64,000 nucleotides of DNA from Pseudomonas sp. PDM04 (GCF_014851765.1 NZ_JACVAI010000006.1:124001-188000); one strand, 5' to 3'; positions 31,867 to 41,059 are shown, counted from the stretch's first letter. The notes: generated by a model not told the origin, from the letters alone. Numbers and translations are program-made.

Positions 31867-33027
31867 ATGAGCCATTCCGAAGAGATTCTTTCGGTAAAGA
31901 ACATCTTCAAGGTCTTTGGTCCGAATCCGGACCTGGCCATGAAGATGTTGAACAACGGTGCCGACAAGAACGAGATCTTCAAGAAGACCGGCCATGTGGT
32001 CGGCGTGTTCGACGCCAGTTTCTCGGTCAAGCGCGGCGAGATCTTCGTGATCATGGGCCTGTCCGGCTCGGGCAAATCGACCATGGTGCGACTGTTCAAC
32101 CGCCTGATCGAACCCACCTCGGGCACCATCCACCTCAACGGCAAGGAAATCACCGGCCTGAGCGACAAGGCGTTGCTGGATGTGCGGCGCAAGGAAATGG
32201 GCATGGTGTTCCAGTCCTTCGCCCTGATGCCACACATGAGCGTGCTGGAGAACGCCGCCTTTGGCCTGGAAATCTCCGGCGTCAATGAAAGCGAGCGGCA
32301 CTGCCGGGCGAAGGAAGCGTTGGCCCAGGTTGGCCTGGCCGGCCATGAACACAGTTATCCGCACCAGCTCTCCGGCGGCATGCAGCAACGTGTCGGCCTG
32401 GCTCGTGCGCTGGCCAACGACCCGACCATCCTGCTGATGGACGAAGCGTTTTCCGCCCTTGACCCGCTGATCCGCAGCGAGATGCAAGGCGAGCTGATCC
32501 GCCTGCAGGCCGAGCAGCAGCGCACCATCATCTTCATTTCCCACGACATCGAGGAAGCCATCCGCATCGGCCATCGCATCGCGATCATGGAGGGCGGGCG
32601 CGTGGTGCAGATCGGTACGCCGCAGGAATTGATCAACCAGCCGGCGAACGAGTACGTGAGGACGTTCTTCAAGGGCTTCGATAGCTCACGGGTGCTCAAG
32701 GCGGGTGATGTCGCGCAGCTCGATCCGCAGACGGTGTGCCGAGTCAACGGCAAGGCGCCGCAGTTCAAGGCATGCACCGCCTTCGGCTACCTGATCGACG
32801 ACAAGGGGCGGTTGCTGGGCGTGGTCGATACCGACGAAAGCGGCGCTTCGGCCAGTGACCGCTATTGCCAGCACGAACAGCAACCGGTGTACGTCGACAC
32901 CCCGCTGCATGAAGTGCTCGATATCGCCGCCACACTGCCGTACCCGGTGCCGGTGCTCGGCCGTGATGGTTCGTTCAAGGGCACCGTGTCGAAGAACCAG
33001 TTGCTGCAGACCCTGAGCCGCCACTAA
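31867..33027 (+). CDS. proV: Betaine-type ABC transporter ATPase with C-terminal CBS region, copy 2
   Basis: The 386-residue ATPase matches copy 1 over its first 285 or so residues, with the same Walker A, signature (LSGGMQQRVGLARALANDPT) and Walker B. It continues with a region typical of ProV CBS domains (FGYLIDDKGRLLGVVDTDES; TPLHEVLDIAATLPYPVPVL; GTVSKNQLLQTLSRH). Family knowledge: CBS domains of ProV/OpuAA gate transport by ionic strength. This copy is therefore likely osmotically tuned while copy 1 is not. It starts the plus-strand operon proVWX that leads into module B. Confidence 0.93.
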   Translation: MSHSEEILSVKNIFKVFGPNPDLAMKMLNNGADKNEIFKKTGHVVGVFDASFSVKRGEIFVIMGLSGSGKSTMVRLFNRLIEPTSGTIHLNGKEITGLSDKALLDVRRKEMGMVFQSFALMPHMSVLENAAFGLEISGVNESERHCRAKEALAQVGLAGHEHSYPHQLSGGMQQRVGLARALANDPTILLMDEAFSALDPLIRSEMQGELIRLQAEQQRTIIFISHDIEEAIRIGHRIAIMEGGRVVQIGTPQELINQPANEYVRTFFKGFDSSRVLKAGDVAQLDPQTVCRVNGKAPQFKACTAFGYLIDDKGRLLGVVDTDESGASASDRYCQHEQQPVYVDTPLHEVLDIAATLPYPVPVLGRDGSFKGTVSKNQLLQTLSRH

Positions 33028-33980
33028 GCGCCAGCGTTCCTTTGAAGAGGTACTCGCAATGTCCGATTTCAGCTTCCTCGACCCCTTCCAGACCCTCACC
33101 ATCCCCTTGGGCGACTGGGTGGAAGTAGTGCTCAACTACATGGTGCAGAATTTTCGCGAGGTGTTCCGCGCGATCCGCTGGCCGATCGATCAGGTGCTCA
33201 ATGGCATCGAGTTCACCTTGCAGAGCATCCCGCCGAGCATCGGCATCCTGCTGTCCTCGCTGCTCGGCTGGCAGCTGGCCGGCAAGCGCATGGCGCTGCT
33301 GTGCTTCGTGACCCTGACCTTGCTCGGTTTGATCGGGGTCTGGTCCGAATCCATGACCACCCTGGCCCTGGTGCTGACCTCGGTGTTCTTTTGCGCGGTG
33401 ATCGGCATTCCGCTGGGCATCGTCTGCGCCCGCAGCGACCGCCTCGAGCGGGTGATCCGGCCGGTGCTCGACGCCATGCAGACGCTGCCGGCATTCGTCT
33501 ACCTGGTCCCGGTGGTGATGCTGTTTGGCATCGGCAACGTCCCCGGCGTGCTGGTGACCATCGTGTTCGCCCTGCCGCCGCTGGTGCGCCTGACCAACCT
33601 GGGTATCCGCCAGGTGCCCGAAGACAAGATCGAGGCCGCCCGTGCCTTTGGCTGCACCCCACGGCAGATGCTGACCCGCGTGCAACTGCCGCTGGCCACC
33701 TCGACCATCATGGCCGGTCTCAACCAGACCCTGATGCTGTCGCTGTCGATGGTGGTGATCGCTTCGATGATTTCCGTGGGCGGCCTGGGCCAGATGGTCC
33801 TGCGCGGCATTGGCCGTCTGGACATGGGCCTGGCCACCGTGGGCGGAGTCGGTCTGGTGCTGCTGGCGATTTTCCTCGACCGCCTGACCCAGGCCATGGG
33901 CGCCCGCACCAATGCCGACCCGAGCCGGCGCTGGTATCAGACCGGTCCCGTGGGCGTGCTGATGCGCCTGTTCGGCAACA
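31867..33980 (+). repeat. Large inverted duplication, right arm (proV-proW)
   Basis: This is the partner of the arm at about 25050-26907. Recombination between the arms would invert the intervening 27-32 kb segment, which carries the cupin, RidA, flavoprotein, hydroxyacid dehydrogenase and LysR genes. The right arm includes extra CBS-coding DNA absent from the left. Confidence 0.8.
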
Positions 33981-34012
33981 AGCCGGCCAGTGTGCCCGGC
34001 AAGACCGCTTGA
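33059..34012 (+). CDS. proW: Betaine-type ABC transporter permease, copy 2
   Basis: The 317-residue ProW permease is almost the same protein as copy 1. The differences I see are SI to TL and S to T near the N-terminus and a divergent end (RLFGNKPASVPGKTA versus RLFGAAQPAGRRETA). It contains the same transmembrane segments and EAA loop. It lies 31 bases after proV and about 50 before proX. Confidence 0.93.
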   Translation: MSDFSFLDPFQTLTIPLGDWVEVVLNYMVQNFREVFRAIRWPIDQVLNGIEFTLQSIPPSIGILLSSLLGWQLAGKRMALLCFVTLTLLGLIGVWSESMTTLALVLTSVFFCAVIGIPLGIVCARSDRLERVIRPVLDAMQTLPAFVYLVPVVMLFGIGNVPGVLVTIVFALPPLVRLTNLGIRQVPEDKIEAARAFGCTPRQMLTRVQLPLATSTIMAGLNQTLMLSLSMVVIASMISVGGLGQMVLRGIGRLDMGLATVGGVGLVLLAIFLDRLTQAMGARTNADPSRRWYQTGPVGVLMRLFGNKPASVPGKTA

Positions 34013-34064
34013 ATGTCCATTTTTGAATCTGCCGTACACCCATAACAACCATTAAAGGTACGTG

Positions 34065-35096
34065 ATGATGTTGAACAGCAATTTCACCCGCAACCTGCTC
34101 CAGTGCGCTGGCGCCGTCACTTTCACCCTGGCCTCGCTGGCCGCCCTCGCCTCGCCCGACAAGCCCGGCGAAGGTATCAAGGTGACGCCGATTTTTCCTT
34201 CGATCGCCGAGGAACGTTTCCGTGGCGAGGTGGCGATGGAGGGCCTGCGCGAGCTGGGCTACAAGGTCCAGGAGCCGAAAGAAACCGAATACGGCGTGAT
34301 GATGATGGCGCTGTCCGGCGGCGATGCAGACTTCACCGTGCACCTGTGGGACCAGTTGCATGACGAGTTCTATCAGAAGGCCGGTGGCGACAAGACCATG
34401 GTCAAGGCCGGCGACATCCTGCCGGGCGTGCTGCAGGGCTACCTGATCGACAAGAAAACCGCCGAAAAATACAACATCAAGTACATCACCGACATGAAAA
34501 AGCCGGAGATCGCCAAGCTGTTCGACACCGATGGCGACGGCAAGGCCGACATGACCGGTTGCAACCCGGGCTGGGGCTGCGAACTGGTGATCGCCCACCA
34601 CATGAAAGCCTATGACCTGGGAAATGCCATCAACGTCAACCAGGGCTCGTACTTCGCGCTGATGGCCGACACCATCGCCCGCTACAAGGAAGGCAAGCCG
34701 ATCTTCTACTTCACCTGGGTGCCGCAATGGATCGCCAGCGTGTTGGTCGAGGACAAGGACGTGGTCTGGCTGGAGGTGCCGAAGACCGACCTGCCGGGCG
34801 GCAAGAACGACGTCAACACGATGTACAAGGGCAAGAACCTGGGCTTTGCCGTGGACAAGGTCGAGGCGGTGCTCAACAGGGACTTCGCCCAGAAGAACCC
34901 GGCGGCCTTGAAGTTCCTCTCGCTGGTGCAGATCACCTCGGACGACGAGAGTCAGCAGAACCTGAAGATGCAGGAAGGCGAGAAGAAACCCAAGGACATC
35001 ACCCGCCATGCCAAGGAATGGGTGCAGGCGCACCGTGCACAGTTTGACGAGTGGCTGAAGGCTTCGCGGGCGGCAGCGGTGCAGGCCAGTAATTGA
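34065..35096 (+). CDS. proX: Betaine-type ABC transporter substrate-binding protein, copy 2
   Basis: The 343-residue protein has a signal peptide (cleavage near AALAS) and the ProX landmarks FDTDGDGKADMTGCNPGWGC, NVNQGSYFALMADTIARYKE and FTWVPQWIASV. AAAGG at 34054-34058 favours the ATG at 34065 over the GTG at 34062. It is clearly more divergent from copy 1 than the permeases are from each other, including around the aromatic box, so the two transporters probably recognise different betaines. It precedes the module B flavoprotein by 207 bases. Confidence 0.92.
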   Translation: MMLNSNFTRNLLQCAGAVTFTLASLAALASPDKPGEGIKVTPIFPSIAEERFRGEVAMEGLRELGYKVQEPKETEYGVMMMALSGGDADFTVHLWDQLHDEFYQKAGGDKTMVKAGDILPGVLQGYLIDKKTAEKYNIKYITDMKKPEIAKLFDTDGDGKADMTGCNPGWGCELVIAHHMKAYDLGNAINVNQGSYFALMADTIARYKEGKPIFYFTWVPQWIASVLVEDKDVVWLEVPKTDLPGGKNDVNTMYKGKNLGFAVDKVEAVLNRDFAQKNPAALKFLSLVQITSDDESQQNLKMQEGEKKPKDITRHAKEWVQAHRAQFDEWLKASRAAAVQASN

Positions 35097-35303
35097 TGGC
35101 AGCCACTCGCGCTGTTTCCTGATCACCCGCAGGCTCCCGCATCGCTGGTAAAGCACGGCGGGAACCTGTGGAGGGTTGGGGCTCAAGCCCTGGACCGGGT
35201 TGTCCACCCGCTCAGACGATCCCTCTCGGCCCCAACCCTGCGCAGTTGTCCGCGATGCGCGACGACCGCTTGCACGCTTGCATTGCCAATCAGGATTCGA
35301 ACC

Positions 35304-36623
35304 ATGACAAAAATAACTTCGTTGCCTGCCGATGATGACAGCTGTGGCTGGTTTCTCACCAGCAGGCCGCGCACCCCTGCCCCTGCCCATCAGGGCCACA
35401 CGGCGGCGCGCTGGGTCATCGTCGGCGCCGGTTTCACGGGGCTGGCCGCCGCGCGTCAACTGGCCAGCCACTTTCCCGATGAGCAGATCATCCTGCTGGA
35501 TGCGCAGCAGGTCGGTTTCGGCACCTCGGGACGCAACGCCGGCTTCGCCATCGACCTGCCCCATGACATCGGCGCCGAGGATTACATCGGCGACATCACC
35601 CTGGCGCGCAAGACCATGAAGCTCAACCTGAGTGGCAAGAACGCCCTCAAGGCGCTGGTCCAGCGCTTCGCCATCGACTGCCAGATGATGCACTGCGGCA
35701 AGTACCAGGCTGCCATCGAGCCCCGTGGCATTGCGGTGCTCGATGCTTACCGCCGTGGCCTGGACAAGCTCGACCAACCTTACGAAATGATCGACGGCGG
35801 CGATCTGCCGGAGCACATCGGCACCTCGTTCTACCGCAAGGCACTGTTCACGCCGGGCACTTCGCTGTTGCAGCCCGCCGCGCTGGTCAAGGGGCTGGCC
35901 GACAGCCTGCCGGCCAATGTGACGCTGCACGAAAACACCGTCATCACCGATGTCGAATACGGCAACCGCACCGTGCTGCGCCACGCCGGCGGTTCGATCA
36001 CCGCCGACAAGTTGCTGCTGACCAACAACGCCTTCGGCCAACACTTCGGCTTCCTCAAGGGCCGCATGCTGCCGGTGTTCACCTACGCCAGCCTGACCCG
36101 GCCGATGACCGCGCAGGAGCAGGCACGCCTGGGTGGCAAGCCGTACTGGGGAGTGATCCCGGCCGATCCGTTCGGCACCACGGTGCGGCGCACGCCGGAC
36201 AATCGGCTGCTGATTCGCAACAGTTTCAGTTTCAACCCGGATGGACGCAGCAACCACAAGTACCTGGAGCGCTTCGCCACGCGTCATCGCGCCTCGTTCG
36301 ACCGGCGCTTCCCGATGCTTCCCGACCTGGCCTTCGAATACACCTGGGGCGGCGCCCTGGCGCTGTCGCGCAACCATGAAGGCTATTTCGGCGAGCTCGG
36401 GCCCAACGTCTACGGCGCGCTGTGCTGCAACGGCCTGGGCGTGACGCGCGGCACCGCCACCGGTCAGTTGCTGGCCGACTGGCTGGCCGGCGAGCGCAAC
36501 GAGCTGATCGAGTTCCTGTTGAACTCGCCAGGCCCCAATGCCAACCCACCGCAACCCCTGCTCTCGATAGGCGTCAACCTGAACCTGGCCTGGGGGCAAA
36601 TGCGCGCCGGCAAGGAAGGTTGA
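35304..36623 (+). CDS. DAO-family FAD-dependent oxidoreductase (module B)
   Basis: The 439-residue protein is a paralogue of the flavoprotein at 11207-12526: same length, shared PADD start region, FAD motif RWVIVGAGFTGLAAARQLAS, then VGFGTSGRNAGFAIDLPHDI, and the end SPGPNANPPQPLLSIGVNLN. An AGGA site lies about 8 bases upstream of the ATG. It follows the betaine transporter and precedes the DapA-family gene by 42 bases, so a demethylated or imported amine is the likely substrate. No oxygenase gene is in this module. Exact reaction unproven. Confidence 0.85.
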   Translation: MTKITSLPADDDSCGWFLTSRPRTPAPAHQGHTAARWVIVGAGFTGLAAARQLASHFPDEQIILLDAQQVGFGTSGRNAGFAIDLPHDIGAEDYIGDITLARKTMKLNLSGKNALKALVQRFAIDCQMMHCGKYQAAIEPRGIAVLDAYRRGLDKLDQPYEMIDGGDLPEHIGTSFYRKALFTPGTSLLQPAALVKGLADSLPANVTLHENTVITDVEYGNRTVLRHAGGSITADKLLLTNNAFGQHFGFLKGRMLPVFTYASLTRPMTAQEQARLGGKPYWGVIPADPFGTTVRRTPDNRLLIRNSFSFNPDGRSNHKYLERFATRHRASFDRRFPMLPDLAFEYTWGGALALSRNHEGYFGELGPNVYGALCCNGLGVTRGTATGQLLADWLAGERNELIEFLLNSPGPNANPPQPLLSIGVNLNLAWGQMRAGKEG

Positions 36624-36665
36624 TTGCACGTCGCTGAACCACAATCACTGCACTGAGGCTCACTC

Positions 36666-37568
36666 ATGAAATTCGAAGGTATCTACACCCCGGCCATCAC
36701 CCCCTTGGCCGCAGATGGCAGCATCGACAAGGCCGCGTTCGCCAACGTTCTGGAGTACCTGGTCGAGTCCAGGGTCCACGGCGTGATCATCGGCGGCTCC
36801 ACCGGCGAGTACTACGCCCACACCGCCCAGGAGCGCTTCGAGCTGGCCGCCCAGGCCAAGGATGTGCTCAACGGCCGCCTGCCGCTGATCGTCGGCACCG
36901 GTGCCATCCGCACCGAGGACTCCGTGGCCTATGCCGCTGCCGCTCGGGAGATCAAGGCCGATGCCCTGCTGGTCGGCACCCCGCCGTACGCGCTGCCGAC
37001 CCAGGAGGAAATCGCCCTCCACGTCAAAGCCGTGGATCGCGCCGGCGGCCTGCCGATCATGCTCTACAACTACCCGGGCCGCATGAGCGTGAGCATGGGC
37101 GAAGCGTTCTTCGATGCGGTCGCCGACGTGAAGAACATCGCGGCCATCAAGGAAAGCTCCGGTGACATGGCCCAGTTGCACCGCCTGGCCATCCAGCGCC
37201 CGAACATCGCCCTGTCCTGCGGCTGGGACGACCAGGCCCTGGAATTCTTCGCCTGGGGTGCCACGAGCTGGACCTGTGCCGGCTCCAACTTCATTCCACG
37301 GGAACACATCGCCCTGTACGAGGCCTGCGTGATCGAGCAGGACTTTGCCAAGGGCCGTCGGATCATGGCCGAGCTGATGCCGCTGATGGACTACCTCGAA
37401 GGCGGCAAGTTCGTGCAGTCGATCAAGTACGGCAGTGAGCTTCAGGGCCTGCGCAGCGGTGGCGTACGCGCCCCGCTGCAGGGCCTGAACGACCGTGAAA
37501 AAGCCGAACTCAAGGACGTGATCACCACCCTCAAGCGCAATATCGCCCAGATCACCGGAGGTGCATGA
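36666..37568 (+). CDS. DapA/DHDPS-family class I aldolase or lyase (module B)
   Basis: The 300-residue barrel begins KFEGIYTPAITPLAADGSID. It has GGSTGEYYAHT near residue 44, the conserved Tyr in MLYNYPGRMSV at about residue 135 and the Schiff-base Lys in IAAIKESSGDMAQL at about residue 162. Unlike the module A homologue it keeps an STGE motif. Members of this group include deaminases and dehydratases of hydroxyproline and sugar-acid pathways. GGAGG in its last codons serves the next gene, so it is translationally close to the aldehyde dehydrogenase. The pairing with a flavoprotein and ALDH fits deamination of a pyrroline carboxylate to a semialdehyde. Confidence 0.83.
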   Translation: MKFEGIYTPAITPLAADGSIDKAAFANVLEYLVESRVHGVIIGGSTGEYYAHTAQERFELAAQAKDVLNGRLPLIVGTGAIRTEDSVAYAAAAREIKADALLVGTPPYALPTQEEIALHVKAVDRAGGLPIMLYNYPGRMSVSMGEAFFDAVADVKNIAAIKESSGDMAQLHRLAIQRPNIALSCGWDDQALEFFAWGATSWTCAGSNFIPREHIALYEACVIEQDFAKGRRIMAELMPLMDYLEGGKFVQSIKYGSELQGLRSGGVRAPLQGLNDREKAELKDVITTLKRNIAQITGGA

Positions 37569-37569
37569 A

Positions 37570-39060
37570 ATGGCTGAATTGTTGAGCAAGGAACAATACG
37601 CGGCGCTGGCCTACCAACTGAAATTCCGTACCCAGGCCTTCATTGACGGTGAGTTTCGCGATGCGATCTCGGGCAACACCTTCGTCACCACCAACCCGGC
37701 CACCGGCCAGAAGCTGGCCGACGTCGCCGCCTGCGACGTCCAGGATGTCGATGTCGCCGTGGCGGCGGCAAAACAGGCTTTCGAAGATGGCCGCTGGGCA
37801 AAACTGTCGCCGGGCGAGCGCAAACATATCCTGCTGGATTTCGCCCGCCTGCTGGAAGAGAACGCCCATGAACTGGCCGTGCTGGAAAGCCTGGACAGCG
37901 GCAAACCGGTCAGTGAATGCCAGAACGTCGATGTACCGGAAACCATCCACACCCTGCGCTGGCATGCCGAGCTGATCGACAAGATCTACGACAGCACCGC
38001 GCCTACGGGTTCAGCGGCGGTGACCCTGGTGGTACGCGAAGCCATTGGCGTGGTGGGCCTGGTGCTGCCGTGGAACTTCCCCCTGTTGATGCTGGCGTGG
38101 AAGATTGCGCCGTCGCTGGCCGCCGGTTGCTCCATCGTGGTCAAACCGGCCAGGGAAACCACCCTCAGCGCCCTGCGCGTGGTCGAACTGGCGCACCAGG
38201 CCGGGATCCCGCCGGGCGTGTTCAACATCGTGCCTGGCGGCGGTCGCGAGGCCGGCGAAGCCATTGGCCGGCACATGGACGTGTCTATGGTCAGCTTCAC
38301 CGGGTCTACCGAGACCGGGCGTCTGTTCCTCCGGTACGCCGCCGACTCCAACCTCAAGCGCGTGGTGCTGGAGCTGGGTGGCAAGAACCCGGCCGTGGTC
38401 ATGAACGACTGTGAGGACCTGGACGAAGTGGCCCAGTTCGTCACCGCCGGCGCCTTCTGGAACATGGGCGAAAACTGCTCGGCCTCCTCGCGCCTGATCG
38501 TTCACAAGGACGTGAAGGACGACCTGCTCGGGCTGATTGCCAAGCACCTCAAGGACTGGAAACTGGGTGACCCGCTGGACCCGGACAATCGCCTGGGGGC
38601 CATGGTCAGCAAGGCGCATTTCGATAAGGTGACTTCATACCTGCAGCACGCTGTCGAGGGCAAACTCAAGGTGGTCCAGGGTGGCGCGACCGAAGCGGGG
38701 GTGTTCGTGCAACCGACCATCATCGACGGTGTGGGCCGCGATGATCGGCTGTTCATCGAGGAGATTTTCGGTCCGGTGCTGAGCGTGACAACGTTCTCGA
38801 CCCTCGATGAAGCCATCGAACTGGCCAACGACACGGTCTATGGCCTGGCCGCCTCCGCCTACACCGGCAGCCTGCGCAATGCCCTGCGTCTGTCGCGGGA
38901 GATCCGCGCCGGCGTGGTCACGGTCAACTGCTTCGGCGAAGGCGATGCCTCGACACCGTTCGGAGGCTACAAGGAATCGGGCTTTGGTGGACGTGACAAA
39001 TCGATCTGGGCCCACGATCAGTACACGGAGTTGAAAACCATCTGGATCAACGCTTCGTAG
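37570..39060 (+). CDS. NAD(P)-dependent aldehyde dehydrogenase (module B, PuuC/KauB-like)
   Basis: The 496-residue ALDH has the Asn motif VLPWNFPLLMLAWKIAPSL, the loop FTGSTETGRLF, the Glu motif LELGGKNPAVV, the catalytic Cys in GENCSASSRLIV and the C-terminal PFGGYKESGFGGRDKS. It resembles gamma-aminobutyraldehyde/PuuC-type enzymes, a different subgroup from the module A ALDH. GGAGG at 37557-37561 and its spacing select ATG 37570, one base after the upstream stop codon; a GTG at 37561 is less likely. It probably oxidises the semialdehyde formed by the preceding enzyme. Substrate inferred. Confidence 0.88.
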   Translation: MAELLSKEQYAALAYQLKFRTQAFIDGEFRDAISGNTFVTTNPATGQKLADVAACDVQDVDVAVAAAKQAFEDGRWAKLSPGERKHILLDFARLLEENAHELAVLESLDSGKPVSECQNVDVPETIHTLRWHAELIDKIYDSTAPTGSAAVTLVVREAIGVVGLVLPWNFPLLMLAWKIAPSLAAGCSIVVKPARETTLSALRVVELAHQAGIPPGVFNIVPGGGREAGEAIGRHMDVSMVSFTGSTETGRLFLRYAADSNLKRVVLELGGKNPAVVMNDCEDLDEVAQFVTAGAFWNMGENCSASSRLIVHKDVKDDLLGLIAKHLKDWKLGDPLDPDNRLGAMVSKAHFDKVTSYLQHAVEGKLKVVQGGATEAGVFVQPTIIDGVGRDDRLFIEEIFGPVLSVTTFSTLDEAIELANDTVYGLAASAYTGSLRNALRLSREIRAGVVTVNCFGEGDASTPFGGYKESGFGGRDKSIWAHDQYTELKTIWINAS

Positions 39061-39073
39061 GGTGCCTGAACTT

Positions 39074-39123
39074 CCATCGCGGGCAGTCTCGCGCCCCACT
39101 GGGTCAGTACCTGCCCGCGATGG
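39074..39123. repeat. 13-base perfect inverted repeat, terminator or REP-like
   Basis: CCATCGCGGGCAG (39074-39086) pairs exactly with CTGCCCGCGATGG (39111-39123) across a 24-base loop. It lies 13 bases after the aldehyde dehydrogenase stop. The arms resemble a second REP class of pseudomonads (CATCGCGGGC). It could mark the end of the module B transcript. Confidence 0.6.
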
Positions 39124-39319
39124 ACGTCACGCGGCAACGCATGGCGAGCAACACGAAAGGTGCAGGCTGCCGACCCTTTCCATCAGTTGTAGAGGCTTGC
39201 CCCCTACATCTGTGTCAATTAACCCACTCCTCCATCGTTTCGCCGGGTCCCGCCCGGCATTCTGCGCGCACATAATGGACTTACAACAATAAAGGGGGTC
39301 CCCCTAAGGCGTGTAAGTC

Positions 39320-40285
39320 ATGTACAAAGACCTTGTCGTCAAACCACGCAGGACCGATAGCGCCGTCTTCATGGGATCGGTCGCTGTCGTGATTTTCGTC
39401 ATCACGCTGGCCTGCGGTTTGGGCGAGGGTCGCCTGTCCCAGTTGATGGGCCCCATCGTCCTGGATCTGCAGGCCCCGCTGGCGCGTGACATCGCCGTTG
39501 GCTTCACCTTCACCCTCACGGTGGTGTTGAACCTGTTCATTCTCGGCCGGCTGCCGTTGCGTACGCAGATCATCACGGTCTGGTGCGAATTGCTGGCACT
39601 GTTCCTGTTGTTCTTCGACACCTTCAACCTTTCCTACAGCTTCATCGCCACCAAAGTCGGCTTCATGATTACCCAAGGGGTATTCACCACGGTCTACGTG
39701 TCCGCGATCTCGATTGCCATCGCGTTTGTCCTGGCGTTGCTGGGGGCGACGGCGCGGTTGTCTTCCAATGGTTTCGCCATTGCCATCGCCAGCTTCTACA
39801 CCTCGTTCTTCCGTGGTGTTCCATTGCTGATCCAGATCTACCTGATCTACCTGGGCATTCCTCAGCTCGGCTATGTGGTCGGGGCCGTACCCGCCGGGAT
39901 CCTCGCGCTCTCGCTGTGCTATGGCGCCTACATGACGGAGATTTTCCGTGCCGGCATCAGCAGTATTCCGCGCGGCCAGTGGGAAGCCTCACGGGCGATC
40001 GGACTCAATCCGTTCCAGGCCATGACCCGGGTGATTCTCCCGCAGTCCATGCGCCTGATCATTCCACCGACGGGCAACCAGTTCATCTCGATGCTCAAGG
40101 ACAGTTCGCTGGTGTCGGTGATCGGGGTCTGGGAGCTGATGTTCCTGGCACGGACGCAAGGCCGCGCCGAGTTCCGTCACCTGGAAATGCTCATCACCGC
40201 CGCCGTGCTCTATTGGCTGCTGTCGATCGTGCTGGAAACCGTCCAGGCGCGCCTGGAAAAGCACTTCAACCGTGCCCACCGCTGA
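39320..40285 (+). CDS. Polar amino acid ABC transporter permease
   Basis: The 321-residue protein has a HisM/GlnP-type permease core with the EAA-type motif PRGQWEASRAIGLNPFQAMT and the preceding GAYMTEIFRAGISSI. About 120 N-terminal residues with two or three extra hydrophobic segments precede the core, which is longer than the roughly 220-residue norm. Only one permease gene is present, so a homodimer is likely. The ATPase gene follows after 15 bases. Family knowledge: import of a polar or basic amino acid. Confidence 0.9.
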   Translation: MYKDLVVKPRRTDSAVFMGSVAVVIFVITLACGLGEGRLSQLMGPIVLDLQAPLARDIAVGFTFTLTVVLNLFILGRLPLRTQIITVWCELLALFLLFFDTFNLSYSFIATKVGFMITQGVFTTVYVSAISIAIAFVLALLGATARLSSNGFAIAIASFYTSFFRGVPLLIQIYLIYLGIPQLGYVVGAVPAGILALSLCYGAYMTEIFRAGISSIPRGQWEASRAIGLNPFQAMTRVILPQSMRLIIPPTGNQFISMLKDSSLVSVIGVWELMFLARTQGRAEFRHLEMLITAAVLYWLLSIVLETVQARLEKHFNRAHR

Positions 40286-40300
40286 GTCAGGAGCCTTAGG

Positions 40301-41059
40301 ATGAATCAGCTTGCAACCGCGCTCTGCCCTGCCGTTTCGATCAACGACATGCACAAGTGGTATGGGGAATTTCATGTGCTCAAGGGCATTGACCTGCACA
40401 TTGCCAGCGGCGAAATCGTGGTGGTCTGCGGGCCGTCCGGCTCCGGCAAGTCCACCTTGATCCGTTGCCTGAACCTGCTGGAAGACTTCCAGAAAGGCAG
40501 CGTGTTCATCGAGGGCGTCGAGTTGACCCGGGAAGCCACCCGCGTGGCCGACGTCAGGCGTCAGGTCGGCATGGTGTTCCAGCAGTTCAACCTGTTTCCG
40601 CACATGACCGTGCTGGAAAACCTCATGCTCGGGCCGCGCCTGGTGAGCAAGCTCAGTGAGGCCCAGGCCCGTGAACTGGCCTGTGAATACCTCGCCCGGG
40701 TCCGCATCGGCAACCAGGCAGACAAGTATCCCGGCCAACTCTCCGGCGGCCAGCAGCAACGTGTGGCCATCGCCCGTGCCCTGTGCATGCGCCCGCGCAT
40801 CATGCTGTTCGACGAACCGACCTCGGCGCTGGACCCGGAAATGGTCAAGGAAGTGCTGGATGTGATGGGCGAGCTCGCCCAGGACGGCATCACGATGGTG
40901 TGCGTCACCCACGAGATGGGATTCGCCCGGCGCGTCGCCGACCGGATCATCTTCATGGACCAGGGCTGCATCATCGAACAGGCCAAACCCAAGGAGTTTT
41001 TCGACAACCCGCAGCACGAACGCGCCCGGGAGTTTCTATCGCAGATTCTCAGCCACTGA
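40301..41059 (+). CDS. Polar amino acid ABC transporter ATPase (GlnQ/HisP-like)
   Basis: The 252-residue ATPase has Walker A (CGPSGSGKSTLIRC), Q-loop (GMVFQQFNLFPHMTV), signature (LSGGQQQRVAIARALCMRPR), Walker B (IMLFDEPTSALDPEMVKEVL) and the switch His in CVTHEMGFA. This is the complete motif set of the amino-acid importer subfamily. It lies between its permease and binding-protein genes. Confidence 0.95.
   Translation: MNQLATALCPAVSINDMHKWYGEFHVLKGIDLHIASGEIVVVCGPSGSGKSTLIRCLNLLEDFQKGSVFIEGVELTREATRVADVRRQVGMVFQQFNLFPHMTVLENLMLGPRLVSKLSEAQARELACEYLARVRIGNQADKYPGQLSGGQQQRVAIARALCMRPRIMLFDEPTSALDPEMVKEVLDVMGELAQDGITMVCVTHEMGFARRVADRIIFMDQGCIIEQAKPKEFFDNPQHERAREFLSQILSH

Noticed and set aside
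33720..36644. A 974-codon open frame on the minus strand opposite proW, proX and the module B flavoprotein
   Set aside because: It is antisense to three well-supported genes, has no family motifs, and its His/Gln/Gly-rich composition is typical of the reverse strand of GC-rich genes.
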